Assembly (NCBI GenBank): GCA_002633025.1
Contig: NMRB01002894.1
Location: 7,355-71,354 of the forward strand
Origin: Notospermus geniculatus
Taxonomy: Eukaryota; Nemertea; Pilidiophora; Heteronemertea; Lineidae
Direction: 5' to 3'
Length of the DNA stretch: 64,000 nt
A model generated the notes under the pieces. The model worked only from the letters and a program-made list of their open reading frames with translations, made no database searches and had not been told where the DNA came from. Shown here one piece after another: positions 50,127 through 61,300 of this stretch. Each line of letters begins with the position of its first letter. Position 1 is the stretch's first letter. The translations under genes were made by a program, and so were the position numbers.

Positions 50127-50486
50127 TGTGACCCGCTCCAGCAAAAGCAGGCGCTTGTCGCAAGTGATCATCATTGCTCATCAGTTTACTCAACTATAGA
50201 GGCTTTGCAATGATGTAATCCTGGCGGCCATTCTGGAGGACACAGGGCGCAGAGGTGTGAGCCGACCGTGACCTAACTTGCATGAAGTGCGCCACGCCAT
50301 TGTTGCACGGCTCATTTTGCTGCGCCTCTGCAGCATGTGTCCTCCAGCATGGCGGCTTGTGACGTCATTTGCAAAGCCTCTATTACCACTGCTGGGCAGA
50401 GACGTACATTTCAGCTATCGCGTTGTACGGTCGTTAACCCTTTCCTCGGTTGCGACAAGCATCTACTTTTGCCAGAGTGGGTCACA
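50127..50486. repeat. MITE-D carrying a nested MITE-H
   Basis: The outer TIRs TGTGACCCGCTCCAGCAAAA and TTTTGCCAGAGTGGGTCACA mark the host element. Its halves, CATCAGTTTACTCAACTAT and ATTACCACTGCTGGGCAGAG, are continuous in the relative at 7949 but separated here. Confidence 0.8.
50197..50382. repeat. MITE-H, complete nested copy
   Basis: TIRs TAGAGGCTTTGCAA and TTGCAAAGCCTCTA are perfect. The inner pairs CTGGCGGCCATTCTGGAGGA and TCCTCCAGCATGGCGGC are inverted. It is inserted in MITE-D. Confidence 0.8.
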
Positions 50487-51380
50487 TTACCATAAGATAA
50501 ATTATCTACAGACATGCGAGTATTATATTACTGATACCTGATGAATTTGAAACCCGTTTTTGGAAAAGAAATTGGACGTTTTTCCCAAGGAAAGCCTCAA
50601 ATAAAAGAACAACTCACCTGAACACACCCAAATGAGGGCCATAACACACTACCTCAATAGGTGTCACTAGTGGTTAAAACTATTGAAATAAAACTGACAT
50701 CCAGGTCCTGATCAATTTCCCACACAAAGGGCGTCGATTGTATAGGGCCTCGTTACGATGTGCCCCCCTCTATCATAGTTATGATCCCCATTGCTTTTGT
50801 TAAAGCTTAGACCTTGTTCACAAACCATTCGTAAGTTTGCACAATGCATGTAAACTATTGTTCATTAGCAATCAATCTGTTGTTCACACTCTGCCCAACA
50901 ACAGATTTGCACACTAAAGAAGTAAAGCAGCTATTTTGTAGCACATATTAAGTCTGATTGCCAAATTAAAAACTTAACTGGCAAGAAAAGCATAAAAGCG
51001 AGATGGATATCAGAGATGCCCACGTCAAGAGATCCATACACCAAAATATTAGTTGTAAGGTCACAGAGGTCTGGCATTGCCGGGGTCCAGCTTCTCCAGT
51101 TGGTGATGGTCGGCATTGCTGACCACACAGCAGGCTGTTGATATCTTTGAATCGAAGTCCCGAAACTGACGCTTTTCATATGATAATGTTGGGGGAGCTA
51201 GATCCCAAAGGCAAAGCCAGGTCTCTGTCACCTTACAATTGGGATTTTGGTGTACCGTAGATGATTGTTGATGTGGTGATAGCAGAAAACAGTAAATATT
51301 AAACTGTAAATATGTTTAAACTTACAGAAGTTGCTGCATTCATTTCGATTACAGGACTGAATAAATCTCAGCCAAAATTA

Positions 51381-51645
51381 TGCTACATGTAGTGCATAAA
51401 CTGCACATGAGCTGCTACATGTAGTGCATAAACTGCACATGAACTGCTACATGTAGCGCTTGAACTGCTACATGTAGTGCACAAACTGCACATGAACTGC
51501 TACATGTAGTGCATGAACTGCTACATGTAGTGCACTAACTGCACATGAACTGCTACACATAGTGCATGAACTGCTTCAATGTGCACAAACTGCACATGGA
51601 CTGCTACTTGTAGTGCATGAACTGCACATGGACTGCTACACACAC
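51381..51645. repeat. Minisatellite of CTACATGTAGTGCA units
   Basis: Alternating units of about 21 and 31 bp are built from TGCTACATGTAGTGCATAAA and CTGCACATGAAC, at least eight in all. The array decays toward the 14-N gap at 51743. Confidence 0.85.
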
Positions 51646-51742
51646 GACCAAGATGCGGACTGCATGCATTATGAGATAAGATTAATGCACACAACAACAG
51701 ATTTATTTCCGAGAGTTTCAGTAAACTTCAACGGAAGATACT

Positions 51743-51756
51743 NNNNNNNNNNNNNN
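51743..51756. other. Assembly gap (14 N)
   Basis: A short run of N lies just past a minisatellite and is followed by a run of G. Confidence 0.99.
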
Positions 51757-51771
51757 GGGGGGCAGATGAGT

Positions 51772-52217
51772 TAAGGGGACCCTACAGGCAGATGCTACCC
51801 TAATGTCATTTTGATGTGCTTATTTAACCAAACAGTTGGCATGACAGTGCTTCACGTTTGAAATCTGCAGAAGCTCAATCAGTTGAGCTCCTCAAAGGCT
51901 CGAGGAGAGCTGTTCACACTCGTGAAGGAGAGCTGTTCACACTCGCGCCTGAACTTCAAGGATGTCGAGGAGTTCAATCAATTGAGCTCCACGAGGCAAT
52001 TTTGTGGGCGTGCAGGGCGCGAGCGTGATTGCACCCCTCTTACGTGAAGCACTGGCATGAGAATCTATCTCTAACCTCTACCATGTATTGCAAGTAAAAT
52101 ACACTAAACATCAACATTTGAGCCAAAATCAAAAAGTTGTCAGTTGCTAACACCACCTATAATGAAGTGACCGAACTGATATGAGCATAATGGCAAGCTG
52201 CCTATAGAGTCCCTTTA
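51772..52217. repeat. MITE-M-like element with a nested inverted repeat
   Basis: The outer ends TAAGGGGACCCTACAGGCAG and AAGCTGCCTATAGAGTCCCT are diverged inverted copies resembling 40433. An inner element (about 51848-52052) has ends AGTGCTTCACGT and ACGTGAAGCACT and contains a 25-bp direct duplication (GGAGAGCTGTTCACACTCG). Confidence 0.6.
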
Positions 52218-52393
52218 ATGCATGAAAATAGCATTCAGATAACTGGTCCTATATGCAATATTCTATAAATGGCGTATATAAGTATGGCAACACTATAAAG
52301 ATTTTATACTACATTGGTTCCTTTCGTACAAAATATTAAATGTTATCTTGTTTTAACGACAATGAAATCATGAAAACCATCTAAAATATCACA

Positions 52394-55300
52394 TCATTCA
52401 TCTATATTTATCTCATTCCTGGCCTTCTTTTCCACCAGTTGGACGTCGGGTTTAGTTCGTGATGAAAACTTTCCGAGCAGCTCCGGGCACGGTTCGTCCC
52501 CACGTGTTATCCTGTCACATTTCTTCAACAAGTCGTACTGAATACGATCACTGACGACGGAGTCTTGTTTGTATTCTGGATGGCTGGTGACGAAATTACG
52601 AATCCACCGGGCTCCCGTCATTAGTTCTCCTGAAGAGGAGGTCAGAATCAGTCGAAGCCCCGTCTTTGCCTCATCAAAATCCCCCTCTATGCTTAGCCCC
52701 TCGCCCTCAGCACGACTACGCCCTTCTTCTCGCTGCACACTGAGGTCCCGCTCCCCACATCTAAGCCCTCACTCAACTCTAGGCCTCGGCCTCTCTTCAA
52801 GATCTAAGCCAAGGTTTCTCTCCTGCTGCACTCCTAGGCCTCTATCCTTGTTCTATGCCTAGGTCCTTCTCCCAGTTGTACACCTATGCCCCCCTGCCCT
52901 CCCTAGGCCTAGGACCCTCTCCCTGCTCTAGACCAAGGGTCACGTCCCGACTCTAGGCCTAGGCCTCCCTCCCTGCTCTATGCCTAGGCTCCTCTCCTGA
53001 CTCTAGGCCTAGGCCCCTCTCCTCACTGTATGCCTAGGTCCCTCTCCAAATCTAGGCCTAGGCCCCTCTCCCTGCTCTATACCTAGGACATTCTCTCACT
53101 CTAGAGCTAAGCCCCTCTCCCCACTGTACGCCTAAGCCCCTCTCCAGACATAGGCCCCTATCCCCGCTCTACACCTAGGGTCCTCTCTTAGCCGAGATCA
53201 ACCTACCTGATGCCCTTTTCTTTATGAAGCTCAGATATTGCTGTATCGTACATTGTGTGTCAATATCGACGTCCATATTCACCAGGTATTCATTGATCAC
53301 AGGGACCAAACCGGGGAAAACATTCTCCTGAAAGAAATCAAACATCAGTCAGCGTGGTTCAGTGGAAACATCGGCAGCTGTCACTGCTGACGTTATGGGT
53401 CCAATCCCAGCCGGACCCACTCTTATGTGCTTGCGAGAGAGAGCGACTCTCTTTGAAGTGTAGATGTCCTTTGGCTTCCTCCCGAGTATACAGTACAGAG
53501 TACAGGTCACAATTGACATCCCTAAATTCGCGTAAGTTACTCGTAAGTCACTCGTAACTTACGCAACAACTCACGAGCTATGTTACGCGCAACTTACGAG
53601 GTGACTTACGTGGTGAGTTACGCGAATTTCGCTAGCTACGCAGTGATTTACGAGGTGAGTTTCGTGATTTTGGCGAGTTACGTGGTGAGTTACGCGAAAC
53701 CAAAGCCGTGAGTTACTCGTAAGTTACGGGTAACTTACGAGTAACTTACGCGAAGCCGTTGGGATGTCAATTGTGACCTGTACTGTATTTATTGGCTTGG
53801 TTTTGGCATGTTTTTAACATCATACAGGTCTTATACCGACAGCGCCACCTGTCGGGTCGCAGGTTCCCCATTCACGCCTTACCTTGCCATTGACGATTTC
53901 GTCTATCGACATCAAGACATATTCATCCTGGCTTGGTTTTTTTTTCATTTCGGGACACGAGATGCAAGACTGGCATATATCTGTGGCTTGGCGAGGGGAC
54001 GAGTCTGCAACAGAGAACTCAAGTCAGGATTCACCTAACAACTCTATTTGGGGGCAGGTTTGAGCTGTCAGTGCCAGAGTGGCGTAGTGGAGATATCAGT
54101 GCCTGTCACCTCTGATGTCCCAGGTCCGATCCCTGGTAGACCTGCTAGTCATGAGATGGAGAGAGTGACTCTGACAGCGTAGGTTTTCTCCCGGCACTCC
54201 GGTTTCCTCCTGCAGCACATTAAATTCACCCATATTGTCAGAAGAGTGACTAATGCCATAATGGGAGCTGTCAGTCAGTTGACCAATAGGTGTCACTATG
54301 GTTCAACTCAATGCCTTGCTGTTCCATTCGTGTTAATTGATTGAGCACCAATCATGAGAATTTCACATTGTACTGTTCCGATAGAACTTTGCTGCCATCT
54401 TTTGGCAACAGCGCGGCTGACTGCTCCTATAGGAGCTGTTAGTGAGTTGACCACCAGGTGTCACTATGGTCCAACTCAATGCCTAGGGGACCCAATCATG
54501 GTTGATAGAGCACCATTCAGGAGAATTTCCTTTTGCAATGCTCCGCTAGAACTTTGCTGGCTTCTTTTGGCAAAACGTGTGGCTGACAGCTCCTATTGGT
54601 GCTCAGTTCTCACTTAGGTACTCTATTTAAGGATGTCAGGTGAGCCTTCAAACATGCCACCAGAATCTCACTACAGATCCCACGGCCATACTTACAAGTG
54701 GTAATATCTTTCTTGAAGTAGAATTTCTGTTCTCGTACAGCGTCGCGTTTCTGTGCTGCTGCCATGTTTTCGTCCACCTTTGATATNCGATCACTGACGA
54801 CGGAATCGTGTTTGTATTCTGGATGGCTGGTGACGAAATTACGAATCCACCGGGCTCCCGTCATTAGTTCTCCTGAAGAGGAGGTCAGAATCAGTCGAAG
54901 CCCCATCTTTGCCTCATCAAAATCCCCCTCTATGCTTAGCCCCTTCGCCTGCAGCACGACTATGCCCTTCTTCCCGCTCTGAGGTCCCTCTCCCCACATC
55001 TAAGCCCCTCACTCAACTCCAGGTCTAGGCCTCTCTTCACGATCTAAGCCTAGGCTACTCTCTCGCTGCACTCCTTGGTCCTACTCCTCATTCTATGCCT
55101 GGGTCCTTCTCCCAGCTGTACACCTGGGCCCCTGCTCTCCATAGGCCCAGGAGTCCAAGACTATCTCCCTGCCCTACACCAAGGGTCACGTCCCGACTCT
55201 AGGCCTAGGCCTCCCTCCCTGCTCTATGCCTAGGCTCTTCTCCTGACTCTAGGCCTAGGCCTCTCTCCTCGCTGTATGCCTAGGCCCCTCTCCAAATCTA

Positions 55301-58300
55301 GGCCTAGGCCCCTCTCTCTGCTCTATACCTAGGACATTCTCTCACTCTAGAGCTAAGCCCCTCTCCCCACTGTATGCCTAAGCCCCTCTCCAGACATAGG
55401 CCCCTATCCCCACTTTACACCTAGGGTCCTCTCTTAGCCGAGATTAACCTACCTGATGCCCTTTTCTTTATGAAGCTCAGATATTGCTGTATCGTACATT
55501 GTGTGTCAATATCGACGTCCATATTCACCAGGTATTCATTGATAACAGGGACTAAACCGGGAAAAACATTCTCCTGAAAGAAATAAAACATCAGTCAGAG
55601 TGATTCAGTGGAAACATCGGCAGCTGTCACAGCTGACGTTATGGGTTCAATCCCCAGCCGGACCCACTCTTATGTGCTTGCGAGAGAGAGCGACTCTCTT
55701 TGAAGTGTAGATGTCCTTTGGCTTCCTCCCGAGTATACAGTACAGGTCACAATTGACATCCCTAAATTCGCGTAAGTTACTCGTAAGTCACTCGTAACTT
55801 ACGCAACAACTCACGAGCTATGTCACGCGTGACTTACGAGGTGACTTACGTGGTGAGTTACGCGAATTTCGCTAGCTACGCAGTGATTTACGAGGTGAGT
55901 TTCGTGATTTTGGCGAGTTACGTGGTGAGTTACGCGAAACCAAAGCCGTGAGTTACTCGTAAGTTACGGGTAACTTACGAGTAACTTACGCGAAGCCGTT
56001 GGGATGTCAATTGTGACCTGTACTGTATTTATTGGCTTGGTTTTGGCATGTTTTTAACATCATACAGGTCTTATACCGACAGCGCCACCTGTCGGGTCGC
56101 AGGTTCCCCATTCACGCCTTACCTTCCCATTGACGATTTCGTCTATTGACATCAAGGCATATTCATCTTGGCTTGGTTTGTTTTTCATTTCAGGACACGA
56201 CATGCAAGACTGGCATATATCTGTGGCCTGGCGAGGAGACGAGTCTGCAACAGAGAACTCAAGTCAGGATTTGCATAACAACTAGCGGGCAGGTTTGGGC
56301 TGTCAGTGCCAGAGTGGCATAGTGGAGATATCAGTGCCTGTCACCTCCGACGTCCCAGGTCCGATCCCTGGTAGACCTGCTAGTCATGAGATGGAGAGAG
56401 CGACTCTGACAGCGCAGGTTTTCTCCCGGCACTCCGGTTTCCTCCTGCAGCACATTAAATTCACCCATATTGCCAAAAGAGTGACTAATGCCATAATGGG
56501 AGCTGTCAGTCAGTTGACCAATAGGTGTCACTATGGTTCAATTCAATGCCTTGCAGTTCCATTCGTGTTAATTGATTGAGCACCAATCATGAGAACTTTA
56601 CATTGTACTGTTCCGCTAGAACTCTGCTGCCATCTTTTGGCAACAGCGCGGCTGACTGCTCCTATAGGAGCTGTTAGTGAGTTGACCACCAGGTGTCACT
56701 ATGGTCCAACTCAATGCCTAGGGGACCCAATCATGGTTGATAGAGCACCATTCAGGGGAATTTCCTTTTGCAATGCTCCGCTAGAACTTTGCTGGCTTCT
56801 TTTGGCAAAACGTGTGGCTGACAGCTCCTATTGGTGCTCAGTTCTCACTTAGGTACTCTATTTAAGGATGTCAGGTGAGCCTTCAAACATGCCAACAGAA
56901 TCTCACTACAGATCCCACAGCCATACTTACAAGTGGTAATATCTTTCTTGAAGTAGAATTTCTGTTCTCGTACAGCGTCGCGTTTCTGTGCTGCTGCCAT
57001 GTTCTCATCCACCTTTGATATCGGTATGAGGAAGTCGAGTTTGAATGAAAGGATGGCCCTGGTCATCAACACAATGAACACCGAGTAGGCTGCATTCTCA
57101 AAGTCAGTCAGTTGAACCTGCAACAAATGCCACAAACTCTGGTTTGTGTTGTATGAGATTTTTCTGCCAGGGCTGAAGCCATAGCATTATTGGCCCTGGT
57201 AAGTACGGAAGATGTCATATCAAGCTACTCATGTTCCTCACTTGGATGGGGTCTTTTACTTGCCATTGCAAAGGCACAGAATACAAGGCTCCTTGGCTTA
57301 CTGTCCCATGCGATGGACTGACAAGCGAGGAATACTTAATCCCATACAGCCTGGGATTTTAACTTGGGACCTGCCGCTTGTAAGTGGACGTGATAACCAC
57401 TAGGCCATCAAAGCTTCTGTTGAAAGACAATTTCATAATCCTGTCTATATGCTGTACAAGGAGTCATCAAAATTGGTACCTCGGCCCTGCTCCATGTGAG
57501 TTTTCTTGCATGAGTTGGCTCTCTATGGACATCTCAACCGTAGAAAGCTATGGGCAGTCATTTGAGTTACTTTTTTCAAGGTGTACTGTAGGCCGCAAGG
57601 AGACCAATAATGGTGGGTGGATTGCCCATTGAGAGCTGACTCGCGTGAAAACACTTTCATGTGGAGTAGCACCTGAGAGGCCAGATGAAATACCGACATC
57701 ATTCTGGACATACCTCTGTCGGCCGGAATTCCACTCGCCACCCAATGGATGAATTGGGTGGTGGTAACTTAAAACGCATCGACTGCCAATTGGTCGAGTG
57801 GATGTTTTCAAAATGGTCAGTGTCTTCTTCGTCATTCTGATTGATCTTTTCGCAGAACAGGCTGATTGGGTCCCGGATGAATAAGTGAGCGATGTGCTGT
57901 GCAAGATGACGGTCGACACCTAGAATAAACGACAGGGAATGTTCTTTTACCCTTTTAGCGCCCTAGAGGGAACAATCATTCAAACTGAAAACTCAAAAAG
58001 CTGAAAATCTGTTTTATTTATTCATTTATTTGTTACTGGTAGAGGCCTCCGGGCCGCTACAATAGACCACATTTTGTTTGTGGTAATAAAAACAGGGCAG
58101 GGTTGAGCAGGGCTGGAATTAGAGGGGAGGGGAGAGGGGCATACCCCCTCTATTTTGTTGAAGTTCCTTCAATTTGACCAGGAAAATCACGCATTCAGGC
58201 CCTGCTGGGGTCGACGGCGGTCAGCAAGGAATAAGTTGAATCTTACCTCCTTTCAATAATGTCTGCTCAATCTCCTCATCCTTCACCAGTTTAATATCAT

Positions 58301-61300
58301 TGTATTTCTCGCTGCACGGACAGAGGTAGCTGTCTATTGAGCCATAACGAGACTTCGGGATCACAAATTTGTCGTTCTTCAACGGCTAAAAAGGAAAAGG
58401 GACACGTACATGTATATTGACTGCATAAGGTTTGCTGGTGGCCATCTTGATAGTAACCACGGAAATGCCTTGATCCTGAAAATCTTGCATCCTTTGGGGT
58501 GTCAGAGTGGCATAGTGGAAACATTGGTGCCTGTCACCTCTGAGGTTCCAGGTTCGATTCCCAGTCAGGCCCACTCTTCATGTGAGAGAGAGGGCGACTC
58601 TGAGAGTGCAGTTTCTCCAGTTTCCTGCTGCTGTACATTTATTCTCCCAATGTTGTCTACAGAACCAATAAATGCCATATTTGGTCATGCTGCATTTGGT
58701 GCTTGGCGCCCAACTCAATTTTTTATCTAATCCCACAGGAGTTTCCGAAGATACCTTTATTCCCCGCTCCTCCTCGGTCCTGTCATCAACTGATGCACAA
58801 ATGATGTCCCACCGGCATTCGACGTCGGCCAGGTAACCACGGAAAATGGGAGTTGCTGCGCTCAGAGCAAGCTGTAACGAAAACCATGACGCTTTCATGA
58901 ACCAATGATGCAGGGTTTGTATCAAATTTTTCCATCAGGGTAGGAGCCATAGCATTATTGGCCTTAGTAAGTACAGAAGACCTGCTCGTTTTCCTCACTT
59001 GGATGGGTCTTTTACTTGCCCTTACAAAGGAACAAGTTACAAGGCACCACAGCTTATTGTCCCGTGCGACAGACTGAAGAGCCACGGATGATTAATCACA
59101 TAATGGCCCGAGATCTGAATTTGAATTTATACCATTCACTCACCAGTATGGGACAAAGAGGCGCCAGTTCGTCATATAAGCATTTCGCTTCACTAATACT
59201 GAAAGCCTGGAAGGTCATTTGCAGACAGCACATGCCCATTCCAAAACCCATGCAGTCGAGATAGATGTGGTCTGGTTTGGTGTTTTTCTGCGACGACCCG
59301 TCATCGCCGTAAACAGACAGGTCTTCAATGAAGGGGGATGACGTGTTCTTGTCCTTGTAGACTGAAAACATGAAAAAAGCAGGTTTATACCCGCTCACAT
59401 GACGTTGTCATTCAACATCAAAACCTGACGGCAACCACTCTTTGGGTCATACAAGTAAACTACCATAGCCTTGAAAGATGACAAATTTATCTAGGGTAGA
59501 CCAGGCCCCATATTCATAAAGCTACTTAAGTCTAAGTATGATACTTATCTTTTGTGTTGAACAAAGGATAAGTGTCATACTTAGACTTAAGTAGTTTTAT
59601 GAATACGGGGCTAGGCCTACATTTTTGTGTTATTTTTATTAGTTTTTTCCCATCAGGGCCGAAGCCATAGCATTTGGCCCTGGTAAGTATGGAAGAGGCC
59701 GTCTCAAGCTACTCATGTTCCTCACTTGGATGGGGTCTTTTACTTGACCTTGCAAAGGTACAAGGTACAAGCCACTACGGCTTACTGTCCCACGTGGCAG
59801 ATGGAAAAGCCAGTGATGTTTAATCCCATCCGGCCTGGGATTCAAACCCAGGACCTGCCGCTCGCTGAGTGGATCTGATAACCACTAGACTATCAAGGTT
59901 CCTCAAGGCCTTCATGTACATGTCAATCAAAGTCAGCACCTCCTATGACACTTTGCAGGAAAAAATCATTGGGGATGAAATTCTAGGCCAAGTGTTTGGT
60001 ATTTAGGTTTACTTGTGATAGTAACAATATACTGCTGGTTCTCCTGACATAATGATGATCATTGACATTGTATGTAAACACGAATCAGGTAAAAAATAGG
60101 CCTAACATTTGTTCAATGAGGATAGAGTGGTACCATTACAATGTTGTAAGAATTGGTGTGATAAAATCATTGACAATGCCCCACTATCCTAATTTGCCTA
60201 AAAAAACATATTACCTAACTACATAAATATATCTATTTTTGTGCTGACTATCAACCAATGTACTGCCGCAGAGAAATATTTGAAAATCGGCCAAGCACCC
60301 GCTCCATCCAAGATTTTAGAAACAAGGATGTACCGGTACTGGTACATGTAGGGGAGTGACCGCCAAGACCAAAATACATGGTCATAGAACAACATACAAT
60401 CCTGCGTGGGGGTGTATATTAAATTCTGTATGTAGTTCAGTGACCGGGTCACGGGAGACAGCTGTGTTCCATGGAACAATGACTTTTGTACAAGGACAAG
60501 ATTTATGAGTTACAATTCTGACAGGTGGTAGGCCTACATGCATATAAGATTTTCCATCAGGGCCAAAGCTTGGCCCTGGTAAGTATGGAAGAGGCCATCT
60601 AAAGCTACTCATGTTCCTCACTTGGGTGGGGTCTTTTACTTGCCCTTGCAAAGGTACAAGGCACCATGGCTTACTGTCCATGTGACAGACGTGAAGAGCC
60701 AGGAATCAATGAAATCTCGTATGGCCCGGGCTGGATTCGAACCCAGGATCTGCGTACCAAGGGCGTACCAAAAAAATTGGGGGTGGGACAAGGTCATTAA
60801 AGCAGACTGACACCTACTTGGAATGTTTATTGGTGGCCTCTCCCCCCTCCTCTCTCGAATATTCCTTGTCAGAGTTCTGAATCTTGGGTGACCAGCAGTG
60901 ATGATTTCTTGAGGTAAAAACAGCGACTTGGAAGCTCCCTCGTTCGGTGTGGGCTTGGCTGGCGGCCATGTGAAATCTTTACAACCAAGTCTGCAAAGAT
61001 AACAAGTGCCATTGCACAAAATGCTGATCTTCACAAAGCTATGATTACTGAGGTTAGAATGTGTAGAAATGGTTATGGGTACATCTCGCATTTCAGAACT
61101 CAACACTGCTGTCGTCTTTAATTGAGACCCTCATGCTGGGGTCTGGGGGTTCGAGTCCAGTAGGAAGCTATGTCTTTCACCTTAGAAACCCGTATCATTA
61201 CTTGTCCTTAATAGAGAGGTGTCCTGATTACAGAGGTTCAGAGAGAACAGAAATGACCGGTTTCCTCCTACTTACCGTGGAAATGATGTAATACTGAGTA

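Larger units (their letters stand above)
52545..54786 (-). repeat. Duplicated GCLC 3' block A
   Basis: The block carries copies of four GCLC exons: 54786-54696 (truncated at the N, reading [15 protein letters not shown]), 54004-53883, 53327-53207 and the complete last exon 52629-52394. It also carries the same introns, MITE and SINE-2 copies as block B in the same order. By eye the blocks differ only by scattered substitutions and small indels. Coding sequence and splice sites are intact in both. Confidence 0.9.
54788..57021 (-). repeat. Duplicated GCLC 3' block B
   Basis: This is the counterpart of block A, containing exons 57117-56931, 56244-56123 and 55573-55453 and the start of the last exon (54872-54788, cut at the N after SVVSD). 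The block boundary falls exactly on the single N, where block A's KVDENM exon is also cut. This is the pattern expected from joining two allelic contigs. Confidence 0.9.

Noticed and set aside
51381-51645. Possible CRISPR-like array
   Set aside because: Repeat units are contiguous with no unique spacers, and the genome is eukaryotic.
54610-54999. Open frame joining GCLC pieces through the single N
   Set aside because: It joins a C-terminal exon to an upstream exon in the wrong order; a product of the contig join.
57548-57919. 123-codon minus ORF
   Set aside because: It overlaps the GCLC exon 57919-57714 in the wrong frame.
60636-61106. 156-codon minus ORF containing GCLC residues
   Set aside because: Only 60990-60818 is a GCLC exon; the rest of the frame is intron and SINE.
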